NCBI RefSeq assembly: GCF_029227915.1
Contig: NC_079878.1
Location: 27,183,501 to 27,243,500 of the forward strand
DNA length: 60,000 nt
Direction: 5' to 3'
From: Hydractinia symbiolongicarpus
Taxonomy: Eukaryota; Cnidaria; Hydrozoa; Anthoathecata; Hydractiniidae
Shown: positions 36,331 to 47,519 of the stretch, in pieces
Numbering within the stretch: position 1 is the stretch's first letter
How the letters are laid out: each line of letters begins with the position of its first letter
Translations under genes and position numbers: made by a program
The notes under the pieces: model-generated
Told to the model about the DNA's origin: nothing
The model's database searches: none
Seen by the model: the letters and a program-made list of their open reading frames with translations, nothing else

Positions 36331-36840
36331 CATTATTCAGTCTCATCCGTACCCTACCGATCATCACAGCCCAATCACCCTACCATAATGACTTACAACA
36401 ATCAACCTACCAGCCATCACACCTCAGTTACTGTAAGTTATGCAACATCAAGTAAACAATTACATCACCAAAATGGGGTAACTCTTTTTTACTTAAAATG
36501 TTAATTGCAACATAAATCTGTCCTTTATTTTAGGTATGACCTGCTTAGTCCCATTGGCTACCTTCTCGTGGTGCAGGTTGTCAAGAAGAGCTTGTAGACA
36601 TATGACATTTTTACTTAGGATATTAAAATTTAATAAATACATGTTGTTTTGAAGTAGAGTAGAAATGTGTCTACACGCTCTTCAACCAACAGCCAGGGCA
36701 ATAAAACTCTCTTTGCATGAAATGTTTGCAAACATTCTTTTTGTTTCAGTGCTTTTAACTCCCATTAAAAGGTGTAGTATTAGAAATTTACCTATCGCTT
36801 AATATTAGTTTTAAATTTATATTTAGTAATAATAATAATT

Positions 36841-37710
36841 ATGAATAACCAAGTTGTTGATGTAAGTATTTTCATAGTTTGCTTTTTACCTTTTCAATAC
36901 TGAAATTGCATTTCTTTGATGCAAAATTTTGCATTCATATAAAGCTTTTTGTATTAAAATTTAATACTGAGGAAGGTTTGAGACACATTTGTGTCCTATG
37001 TTTCTGTGTTATATCTTTACAGCAATTGCTAAAAAATTTGCCACATAACGGCGATGTTACATAGACTAGCTGTTTCTATTTGGTTGGTTTCCTGACTGCC
37101 ATAGATTGTCATCTCATTATACGTAATAGATAAAATTGTAATTGAAACAGCAAATATATACTACCACTACTACTTTTAGCGGCCAAATGAGATAATATAA
37201 AACTTAGTTAGATTAGCATACGAGAATTAGCATATGAAAGTACAGTATTAAATTAATTTGAGAGGAATCTTTATGTAGGAGTTGAAACAGCGAGTTGATT
37301 TATTGGAGGGAAAAGTTGCTGAGTTAGAGGAGAAGGTTAAAGTAAGTTATGCACTAGAAATAATTGCTTTGAAGTGTAGAATGTGGTAAAACAGTAAATA
37401 TAACTTAATGAATGATTAGAAAAGTCGATCAACTTTGCATGTTTTTGGAAGTTTTGAATGTAGCACAATTGGATCGTGTTTTTAGGAATTATCAGCTGAG
37501 AAAAAGGACTTATCTTGGGACGCCTTCCGGGACTTTTGTTCCCTAAATAAATCTTTGGGAGCTTATATAAGCTCACAAAATTACAAGTCCTGGAAGGCGT
37601 CTGGTGGCTCCCGCACCTTCACGGAGGAGGACGATGTGCGGGAGCGGATGAAGCTGAAGAGGAGCAGTGGAAGTGGAAGAGGAAGAGGAAGAGGAGGGTA
37701 TCGGTGGTGA
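36841..37710 (+). CDS. Small three-exon coiled-coil gene, RGG-rich C-terminus
   Basis: Three phase-0 exons join in frame: 36841-36861 (MNNQVVD, donor GTAAGT), 37279-37341 (acceptor TTTATGTAG, donor GTAAGT) and 37486-37710 (acceptor GTGTTTTTAG, stop TGA). The product has 102 residues. The first ~35 form an uninterrupted heptad-like coiled coil crossing both junctions (ELKQRVDLLEGKVAELEEK). A Trp/aromatic-containing segment (LSWDAFRDFCS) and an SGRGRGRGRGG-type tail follow. An AATAAA at 37960 could end the transcript. A similar coiled-coil exon occurs in the minus-strand gene at 54679-54803. Function unknown. The splice sites and phase consistency are the evidence; the start codon is the least certain point. 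Confidence 0.6.
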
Positions 37711-38135
37711 AAAAAAATAAAAAAATGCTAAAACTTGCTGTTCTTAATTCATTCCTCTCAACCCATCGCCAGACTTTTCTTCTTATAAATTTTTTCTTTT
37801 GCACAACAGCATGCCTTTTTTATATTTAACGTAGTGTATAGTTATATAGTCAGTTAGCAAGCTTAACTTTAGGTTATAAAATTCTTGACTCGTTAATTTC
37901 ATGGAATAACGTAGTTTGTTTTGATAATAGTCGTTTCTTTACATCTTGGGAAAATTTTCAATAAACATACTTAGTTTTACCTCAAGTTTTGGGATTAAGC
38001 CTGAAATACACGATCCTTTAAAACGAAAGGTCAAAACCTGATGGACAGTAACCAATATTTTTTAAAAGCTTAGTTAATTAGACACAAGTGTAAACATTTA
38101 AGTATATGTAATTAACAAAATTACATAATTATTAC
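37711..38135. other. 3' region of the small gene, then no gene
   Basis: AT-rich; the only feature seen is the AATAAA at 37960-37965. Confidence 0.5.
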
Positions 38136-39040
38136 GCTCTGTTGGTCTAATGGCTATGACACTCTTGCAAACGAGAGATCCAGGTTCGAATCCTAGACAG
38201 GGCATGAAAAACAATTATCTTGCACCTACAACAACCAGGTTGTATTATATTGGCACATAATTCTGCTAATATGATTCACTGTATATTGACCTTATATAAA
38301 TGTAATACCTTACATTGAGTACATCTTTGAGTTGTAGGGGGAGAGAGTTTCTATTAAGGTGCCTGCCCTGCCTTGCCGTCCCTTTGCCATTGCCTAACCT
38401 TCCTATGCCTTTTCTGTTGCCTGCCTTCTATGGTCTTGTGTTTGCCTACCATGCCTTGCCTACCCCTGCCTTGCTGATTCCTCTTCCTGTTTTCTTGTTC
38501 CTCCTCCTGTTTCCTTGCCTGCTTTGCCGTGCTTCTCTGATTATTTCTATATCTTGACTTTTTAATGTTGTAGTCATTGGAACCAAGTTAATCTCAGATT
38601 TATCAAAAAATAATATGTCGTTATGACCGATTGTTTAAATACTTGTAATGGCACATAATTCTGCTATGATTCACTGTGTATTGACCTGAGATAAATTTGA
38701 GACTTTTTTTTGAGATATTGAATTTAAAACATTTGCACCTCAATATTTTCTATACTCCTGGACTAATATGATACTTAACTTAGACATATTGAGTATACGC
38801 AATCTTTGAGTTGTAAGGTGGAGATTTTCTACTAAAGTCATGCACGCCTGCCTTGCCGTTCCATTGCCCTGCCAGCACTGTCCGTGCCTTTCTTTGCCTA
38901 CCCTTCCTATGCCTTTTCTGGTGCCTGCCTACTATGTCCTTGCCTGTGGCTCCCATGCCTTGCCTACCCCTGCCTTCCTGATTCCTCTTCCTATTTCCTT
39001 GCATGCCTTTGCCTTGGCAACCTCTCCGCAACACTTTCTA
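38136..39040 (+). mobile_element. tRNA-headed SINE copy 2 with long repeated body
   Basis: The head at 38136-38203 has A box TGGTCTAATGG and a perfect B box GGTTCGAATCC. The body recurs with SINE copy 1. After it, a pyrimidine-rich segment with CCTGCCTTGCC-type repeats occurs twice (38360-38535 and 38845-39015), each preceded by a TTTGAGTTGTA...GGAGA sequence. The open frames over these segments are low-complexity and not genes. The second copy runs to the right border of the 15.2-kb insert. Confidence 0.65.
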
Positions 39041-39045
39041 TATTG

Positions 39046-40118
39046 ATTTATGTCTGTGTTCAATTTTTCAGGGTCATATTTGTTGTAATTTCGACATCGT
39101 GTGGTGCGCGATTTAAACTTTTGATGGTTAACTTTTCTTACGCAACCAATACAATCGTGATCACTCAGACTCAGAGGTAGAACGTCCGTGTGGGAGATCG
39201 TCGAACTTTTGTTAGTAAATATCACATCAATTAATGTTTCAGTGTCTTGCGTTATTCTCGTGGGCTTTTTTACGAGCTGTACAAATGATTGCAATTTGAA
39301 TATATCTTTAATTTCACGATGATCACCTTGTTTCAAATAATTCACATTAACATCGCCGATAATGATTGTTTCTAGTGTTAATTTATTAACAGCTATTAAC
39401 ATTTCTCTTAAAATTTCGTTAAAACGAGAATTCAGATATAGAGATGAGTCAGGGGGTCTATACATACAGCATATAAGAAAACTTTTTGCGTTTTTCGGAA
39501 AAATTTCGAGCCAGATACATTCAATGTCATTCACCTCTAGATCTTCCCTCCTTTTCCATGTCAATTGTTCCGATATATAAGTGGCCACACCTCCACCTTT
39601 CCCAATTTCTCTACAACGTGAAATGAAGTTGTACCCCGGTATTGTGTATAAATCGTTGTTATCAAACCCACTCTGTGCTTCGATGTGAGTTTCAGAAAAT
39701 GTCAAAATGTCTATACGATTTTCATAAGATAATAATGCAGTAAGATTTGCCATGTTATGAAAAATTCCTCTGATATTTTGGTGTAAGAACTTTATACCTT
39801 TCATGTTTGTAAACGATTTTATCTGTTCATATTGCGGTCCTGGACAACTTTCGACATCTCCGCAAGCCAGTAATAACAAACAAATCAAACTTCTTTTTCT
39901 GTATCGAGCTATGGACTTCGATCTAACTGCAAACAGTGACGAATAAACGAATGTTTCTTCTTGTTCTTTACACAAACCAGTAATAGTGATACTGATCCCA
40001 TCTGGTTGACAAAAGCAACTTTTTCTGATGCAAAAACATGTATAAATAAAAATGAACAACAGGAGCAAGCAAAACACGTCCGCACGCCTTGCCGCCATTA
40101 TGAAATTTTTAAACTTTT
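39046..40118 (-). pseudogene. 2A LINE copy 2, 5' half (leader, 2A, APE endonuclease)
   Basis: Begins at 40098 with the same MAARRADVFC leader and GDVESCPGP motif as copy 1 and is open through the endonuclease core (HQNIRG, FSETH, YRPP, GDVNVNY, SDHD) to the insertion border at 39046. One visible change is LSETH to FSETH. It is separated from its RT half by the 15.2-kb block, so no full protein can be made. Confidence 0.87.
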
Positions 40119-40170
40119 ATAAACTTTATTGATCTTCTAAAATAGTGCGAGCTTTAACGATTTCACAAAA

Positions 40171-41230
40171 CAAAGCCGATGTTGCTCAAAAAATTCCAAA
40201 TTTTATTGATCTGCTAGAGTGGGTAGATTTGATATTTGGTGATGCAGTTTATGAGACAAACAGATATCAATTGAAAGTGACATGAAAATTATCAGAACGC
40301 ATATCCTTGATAGAATAGAGACTCAAGATAAGTGTTTTTTACGACTAACGATTTTGTTGAACTTGGGGATGTAACATTATCAAGGTTAATAATAGTTAAT
40401 GGGCGTAGGGATGGTAAGCCTTCCCGTCTTGAAATTTCGGATTGGAATATGGCAAAAAACGATGAATGGATTGACAAACGAAATATGTCCCATTTGGATG
40501 AATTTGACAAGATCTTAATGAAGTTTTTGAAAGTTACGTATATAACGGGTATGGAATTGGATTTTTATTGGAAGTGCTGTGGTGTAACCCCTGTATGTTA
40601 GTGTTAATAGTTCTTATTCTAAATATTTTTAAGTTATTCCTGTCGTTCCAAAAAATATAGTTGTTCATTTTTTAAATGAGATATCAAACCAGCTAACAAT
40701 TGGAACTTGTAATACATGAAGGAGAAAGAATATCGATGGAGATGTGGTGGCTATTCCTTGACACTTTTCATTGCACTTTCTTTTACATCACAAAATGTCA
40801 TTTTCAGTTCATTTTCTCTTGAAATAATAAGGGAACAATCATTTGGTACCTCTTCTAATACCCAAAGAAACAGAAGCTGCACTACATCCTTTGTCGTGCC
40901 CAGATTACCGTAAAATTGCTGGAATTCCGGTAGATAATCCTTTCATTTTTGCCACCACGCGACAGTCAGAAGATCATACTTCTGGATGGCATAGTCTCCA
41001 CAGGATATTGGAAAATTTGCCGTTAAAAAAGCTTGGGAACATCAAGTCCACTGCTAACAAGCATCGGTTAAGTACGCTGTCGGTCTCTATGGAAATAAGT
41101 CAGCAGGATAGAGACTTATTTTACAAGCATGTGGGCCACAGTGAAAAAATTAATCAGACAATATACTAAGCACCTTCTGGGTTAAACGAAGTCGTTAGAG
41201 CTGAGAAGCACATAATGGATATTGATCGAA
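40171..41230 (+). pseudogene. Tyrosine-recombinase-like gene, unit 2
   Basis: Same arrangement as unit 1: FGDA segment, NGRRDGKPSRLEI, intron of about 283 bases, LVPLLIPK, HRLSTL, GHSEK and Tyr, then the shared TAA. Few substitutions separate it from unit 1. The donor GTAAGC at the end is kept. Confidence 0.6.
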
Positions 41231-41978
41231 GTAAGCTATTTCATCTTACGAAAATCCCATGTGTTAAACTGATTCTAATGTGCTACTTTTTCCATGTTGT
41301 ATGATAACTTACTACATTTTTCTGTCAATCAGAATAAAACGTGATCACAAAATGGACACATGTGAGTAGTGCTGGATAAAGAGAAAAATGGGGAAATAAA
41401 TTGTTGGAATACATACTTTGTATAGCTAAATGAACTAATTTTATTTGCAATGTTAATTTTTGATCAAGCTCCACTGTTGCTTTTTTGAGACTTTTAGCCT
41501 CATTTATTTCTTAGCCGTTGCTTAAATGCTTAAAGTTAAGTAAGCAATTATTTTCAAATTTTATTTGTGCTTCTCTAATCGTCCCCAGCCTTATCGTTTT
41601 ATCATTGAAAATTTAGTGGAAATAAGTTCATTCACGTAGAAAGTATTTCAGTCTGTTTAATATAGGTTGACTAAATTACTGAAACTGTAGCATTTACTTT
41701 TCTCTAGGGTCTTCACAAAGCTTGGATGTGGGTTTCACTGGGAATACCATTGGTGAAAAGTTTCCCGCATATCTAAAAAATGATTAATATCGATTTGCAC
41801 TTTAAGCTGTTCGGTTTAATTTGGTACCGGTTTAATTTGGGAATAGGATAATGTCGCCAATTTTGATATTAAGATCATTTCGAAACCATTTTGGTTGTTT
41901 CATTAGTTTAGGTACATAGGTTATTAACCAACATTTGAACCATGCGTTGAATATCCTACGGTTTTGATCAATAAATTT

Positions 41979-43914
41979 TTAAGGTTTATCAGTTGAGGCA
42001 ATAGGACCAACTGGTGACCTGTCATTGTTGCGGCCGAAGCGTAAACGATTTGGTGTTATTAGGTCAGCATTTTCAAAATCAGCTGTGACATCTCCAATAG
42101 CTAATGGGAGATCATTAATACAATTGGCTATTTCTGTACCCAGAGTCTCCCACTGTAGTATAAAAAGTCTCTCATTTGAACTTGATTTTAATATAGATTC
42201 TTTAACTTGTTTAATTTTTCTTTCTACTTTAACATGCATAAAGTGTCCCTCAACAGGGCGTGTCTCGAATGTAATTCCCATTTCTTTGTGGAGTCTACCC
42301 TTATAATCCATAAACGTGATTTTCATGTTTTTGCATCCACTCACTAATTGGCTTCCTTCGTTTGGTAAAAGGATTTTTGGATATCTAACCCCAAATGAAA
42401 ACCGAATAAACGCTTGGATGAAACCTCAGGCGCTGTAATCTTCCATAACTTTTATGTTTATGGTTGATGTTGTGCTACAACAAAACACCAAGTACCAAAC
42501 TTTTACAGTGGTTCTCTTGTTGTGTGGGGAATATGCCAAGAATGGGGCAGCTAGATCGACTTGACACACGTAAAACGCAGGAGCGATGCTGAGATTGTGG
42601 TTGGAGATCGGTCCCATAGCAACGTCGATAGTATGTTTCAATAGATATCGACATCTTTCACAATTTTTTCTGATAACTTTTACTTGCGCTCTATCTTCGA
42701 TTATGTGCACTTGCTTCATGACGTATCGATGAACGGTTTCGATAGCGGAATGCTTAGCAACAGGGTGGTACCAATGAACCTCATTGATTATACTATATGC
42801 AATAGGTGAATACTTAGCAACAATTGGTACAAAAAATGTGGAACTTGTCAAATCTAACATAACATCTGTCATAGTGCTCGTGTTAGTGAACTTCTGATCT
42901 GGTAGAATACGTCCTGCATAATACAGCATGTTGTTGTTGTTTTTTTGATATTTTAGCATAAGCATTTATTTTTTGCAAATCTCTTAACTTCAGCGGTTGT
43001 TTTTTTCCAAAAGTACTCTCTGGCAACCTTCAAGTCATCATTAGCCAAGATAATTGTTTCCACTAGAGAGATGGACTTATTTGACCTTGTAATAAAACAT
43101 TTAATTTAAATTTACTGATAAATCTGTACACAAGTCCAAGTAATCGAATAACTTAACTGAATCTATGTTTCAATGGATCAATAACGTAATTTGACAATTG
43201 GTACCTGGATATTACCTCGTCAGATATTTTTCTTAAACCTGTGAAAGAAAAAAAAAATGAAAATTACAAAGTGCACGCACAAGTATCTGTTGATTCTTCA
43301 TGCTGTGCAATTTCTTTTATTGTTTTGGATAAATCTTCTTTCAAATTTAGTGTGTTAACGTTGTATGCAGGAAATTTTGATAGGTCTGACTTCATCCACT
43401 CGAATCCTTCTATCCATGTAGATCCTGGACTGACATCTAAGATAGTAGCACCTCGTCTAGTTCCAACATCGGCTATCATATCTTTACTTTTGGCGTACAT
43501 CCAATCATCACGTTTGCTAAATTTGTCGATATCAATTACTCGATTTCTCACCCATGTTTTGAGAGGTTTATTCTCATTTGTTATCCAAACAAAGCAATTT
43601 GACTGTCGGTTAGTTAGACTGATTCAACATGGAATTTTCCAAGAGATCTTTTCACAACAAAGCCTGTGTGTGCATTTAAGTTAGCAGCATTTTATTCGGC
43701 TCTCGGCTGCGTTGTTCCTTCTGAAATTATTTCCAAGCGTGCACAAATAAGTTGACATGAAAACAAACCATCCTTTTTTAGGTAACGAGCATAAATAGCA
43801 GTATCGATTGTATTCATATCTAAATTTACGGCATCAGACGGTACTATTGCTCTGTCGAATCAAATTGTATTTCTTTCTTTCATCATTTCGAAATGTGAAG
43901 TCCAGAGGGGTCTT
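41979..43914 (-). pseudogene. BEL/Pao RNase H and integrase part, unit 2
   Basis: Best preserved of the three integrase fragments. The zinc-binding region (42965-42660) keeps both the His pair (HWYHP...VHR) and CERC, and it reads without break into the core. The TGA after MEDYSA at about 42426 and the Asn in PNEGSQ are shared with the other units. The RT part is absent because of the tandem junction at 43915. Confidence 0.82.
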
Positions 43915-44700
43915 AACTTTCTCAGAGCTTTGCAGTGTAAGATGTCAAGCATTAGGGGCGCTCGATTTAATATTAACATCCAACAGGAGATACTTTTACA
44001 CATCTTGGATGCATTAACAGGACCGTCGGTTATTGCAAACAATAGCATTACTAATATTTTAACAACGACCATGTCATGCAATTCGTGTCTCTTTTCAACT
44101 AATAGGGAGGAGATGATGACTATAGTGCCACTTGCTACCTCAAGTAGCGTTGCAAACTCTTTTCAATTGTTTTTCCAACCCGAAGAGCTGACTGGCAATG
44201 ACATGTGGCCTTGTGCACAGTGTTCTTCCCTCCAAGAGAGACAGCTTTTAGTCAGTGTGGAGATTTGTTGATTCTCCAACTAAAAAGACTTACCTGTCTC
44301 GAGGGTATCTTCCCTCGACATAGGTAAATCACAGTAAAAAACAACCAATATGTTAATTGTATCTCTCACTCTGGCAACATATTGGAGGTACCTTCACATC
44401 CTGCAGATGATGTATCTTTTACCAACAAATATAAACTAGTGGCAACTACAAATCATTCAGGCACACTAGCAGCAGGTCACTATTGGGCATTTATTAAAGA
44501 TCGGAATGTAGACGAGGGGTTGAAATGGGATGACAGGGCAGTAGTTAAGGTTAAGTCGTCTGATACAAATAACTCAACAGTGTATGCGTTGTTTTTCTCA
44601 AGCTGCGAAAACGCAAGTTTTCCTTTGCTAAAGGGGAGGACTTCTTTTCCTAGCAGTTTTTTAACCCTGGCTGTTATTTTCACCGGCAGCCTACCGTGAT
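43915..44700 (+). pseudogene. USP domain fragment, unit 3
   Basis: Same cut as unit 2 (no cysteine box), with zinc-ribbon and GHYWAFIKD/WDDRAV boxes kept. An extra T near 44595 changes the C-terminal frame, so the reading continues differently after YALF. Confidence 0.78.
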
Positions 44701-45659
44701 TCAGGAGTTTGCTCACTCTTCACTCTCTTACAGAGTAATTAAAAGAAGCTAAGCAAGGGGGATTGACTATCTGTCTTGTCTTTGGCCCCACTTTTAACCC
44801 CAGTCCATTGGGGAGGCCAAGTTCGCTCACTTTGTCTACAGGGTTAACGATCCTAATGTAACCACAGTTATTGTTATAAGAAGCTTTGCAAGGGGTTTGA
44901 AATTTCTTTTTCGGGTCTTCGTGGATTTACGCCCACGCATTTTACCCCAGTAACTTCAGGCTGGTCCTGACATAGGGCTGGTCTCTAGCATCAATCACCT
45001 GCGTAATCCTGAGTGTTGGGATCCCGTAACACATGTGAAATGCTACTGCCAGGTTCACAAGTCCTGATACATAGGTGGTTATCTGCTCTTATTTATTGTT
45101 TTATAGTTTTATATTTAAATTTATTTGTTTTTTTCTGTGTTGTATGGCAATTTGTAACAGTCAGTGTTTGTGATGTAATGTTTATAGAGGGTCTTTAATT
45201 CAATTACATTGATTCTGCAGACTATCCGTGTAAAAAGGGAGATCTTGCACTGATTATAGATCTCTAGAGGGTGTAACCTCTACAATTCAAAAACAAAAGA
45301 GTCAGTAGACTAGTTCAATCATTACAGCTTGCTGTTTTGTTATCTATCTCTACATTTTTTTTGAGTTCCAAGTCATGATTTCTCCCAACTGTGATATTTA
45401 ACCTGTGTCGCTTTCACCAGTTTCAGTGCTGGCTAATGCAATGGACAACGTCGAGGAATCCCGGGTAAATTTGGAAAAATGTGGTTCTGCCTTATGGTTT
45501 TTTAGATTCTTACTGCGGATATCAGGATATCGGATATTATATCTCTTGAGTGCCAATAGGAAAAAATTATCCTGAAATTAAAGAACAAAAACTATTTTTC
45601 ATCACTCTTTCAATGGCTCATATTAAATCACATTTTAATTACTTAACGATAAACCAATA
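44701..45659 (+). other. USP-LINE 3' UTR, tail repeat and empty LINE site, unit 3
   Basis: Non-coding. Contains the AGGGGGATTGACTATCTG segment near 44756 and the sequence shared with 8575-9006. It ends at the empty insertion site of the 2A LINE. Confidence 0.65.
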
Positions 45660-45710
45660 AACTTTATTGATCTTCTAAAATAGTGCGAGCTTTAATGATT
45701 TCACAAAACA

Positions 45711-46768
45711 AAGCCGATGTTGCTCAAAAAATTCCAAATTTTATTGATCTGCTAGAGTGGGTAGATTTGATATTTGGTGATGCAGTTTATGAGACAAACA
45801 GATATCAATTGAAAGTGACATGAAAATTATCAGAACGCATATCCTTGATAGAATAGAGACTCAAGATAAGTGTTTTTTACGACTAACGATTTTGTTGAAC
45901 TTGGGGATGTAACATTATCAAGGTTAATAATAGTTAATGGGCGTAGGGATGGTAAGCCTTCCCGTCTTGAAATTTCAGATTGGAATATGGCAAAAAACGA
46001 TGAATGGATTGACAAACGAAATATGTCCCATTTGGATGAATTTGACAAGATCTTAATGAAGTTTTTGAAAGTTACGTATATAACGGGTATGGAATTGGAT
46101 TTTTATTGGAAGAGCTGTGGTGTAACCCCTGTATGTTAGTGTTAATATTTCTTATTCTAAATATTTTTAAGTTATTCCTGTCGTTCTAAAAAATATAGTT
46201 GTTCATTTTTTAAATGAGATATCAATCCAGCTAACAATTGGAACTTGTAATACATGAAGGAGAGTGAATATCGATGGAGCTGTGGTGGCTATTCCTTGAC
46301 ACTTTTCATTGCACTTTCTTTTACATCACAAAATGTCATTTTCAATTCATTTTCTCTTGAAATAATAAGGGAACAATCATTTGGTACCTCTTCTAATACC
46401 CAAAGAAACAGAAGCTGCACTACATCCTTTGTCGTGCCCAGATTACCGTAAAATTGCTGGAATTTCGGTAGATAATCCTTTCATTCTTGCCACCACGCGA
46501 CAGTCAGAAGATCATACTTCTGGATGGCATAGTCTCCACAGGATATTGGAAAATTTGCCGTCAAAAAAGCTTGAGAACATCAAGTCCACTGCTAACAAGC
46601 ATCGGTTAAGTACGCTTTCGGTCTTTATGGATATAAGTCAGCAGGATAGAGACTTATTTTACAAGCATGTGGGCCACAGTGAAAAAATTAATCAGACAAT
46701 ATACTAAGCACCTTCTGGGTTAAACGAAGTCGTTAGAGCTGAGAAGCACATAATGGATATTGATCGAA
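45711..46768 (+). pseudogene. Tyrosine-recombinase-like gene, unit 3
   Basis: Same pieces and the same TAA as in units 1 and 2, with more substitutions. The final donor is altered (AAGCAAGC instead of AAGTAAGC). Confidence 0.58.
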
Positions 46769-47519
46769 GCAAGCTATTTCATCTCACGGAAATCCCATGT
46801 GTTAAACTGATTCTAATGTGCTACTTTTTCCATGTTGTATGATAACTTACTACATTTTTCTGTCAATCAGAATAAAACGTGATCACAAAATTGACACATG
46901 TGAGTAGTGCTGGATAAAGAGAAAAATGGGGAAATAAATTGTTGGAATACATACTTTGTATAGCCAAACGAACTAATTTTATTTGCAATGTTAATTTTTG
47001 ATCAAGCTCCACTGTTGCTTTTTTGAGACTTGTAGCCTCATTTATTTCTTAGCCGTTGCTTAAATGCTTAAAGTTAAGTAAGCAATTATTTTAAAATTTT
47101 ATTTGTGCTTCTCTAATCGTCCCCAGCCTTATCGTTTTATCATTGAAAATTTAGTGGAAATAAGTTCATTCACGTAAAAAGTATTTCAGTCTGTTTAATA
47201 TAGGTTGACTAAATTACTGAAACTGTAGCATTTACTTTTCTCTAGGGTCTTCACAAAGCTTGGATGTGGGTTTCACTGGGAATACCATTGGTGAAAAGTT
47301 CCCCGCATATCTAAAAAATGATTAATATCGATTTGCACTTTAAGCTGTTCGGTTTAATTTGGTACTGGTTTAATTTGGGAATAGGATAATGTCGCCAATT
47401 TTGATATTAAGATCATTTCGAAATCATTTTCGTTGTTTCATTAGTTTAGGTACATAGGTTATTAACCAACATTCGAACCATGCGTTGAATATCCTACGGT
47501 TTTGATCAATAAATTTTTA

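Noticed and set aside
38315-39046. Leu/Pro/Cys-rich open frames resembling membrane proteins
   Set aside because: They lie over CCTGCCTTGCC-type low-complexity repeats duplicated in the same region; there are no conserved motifs.
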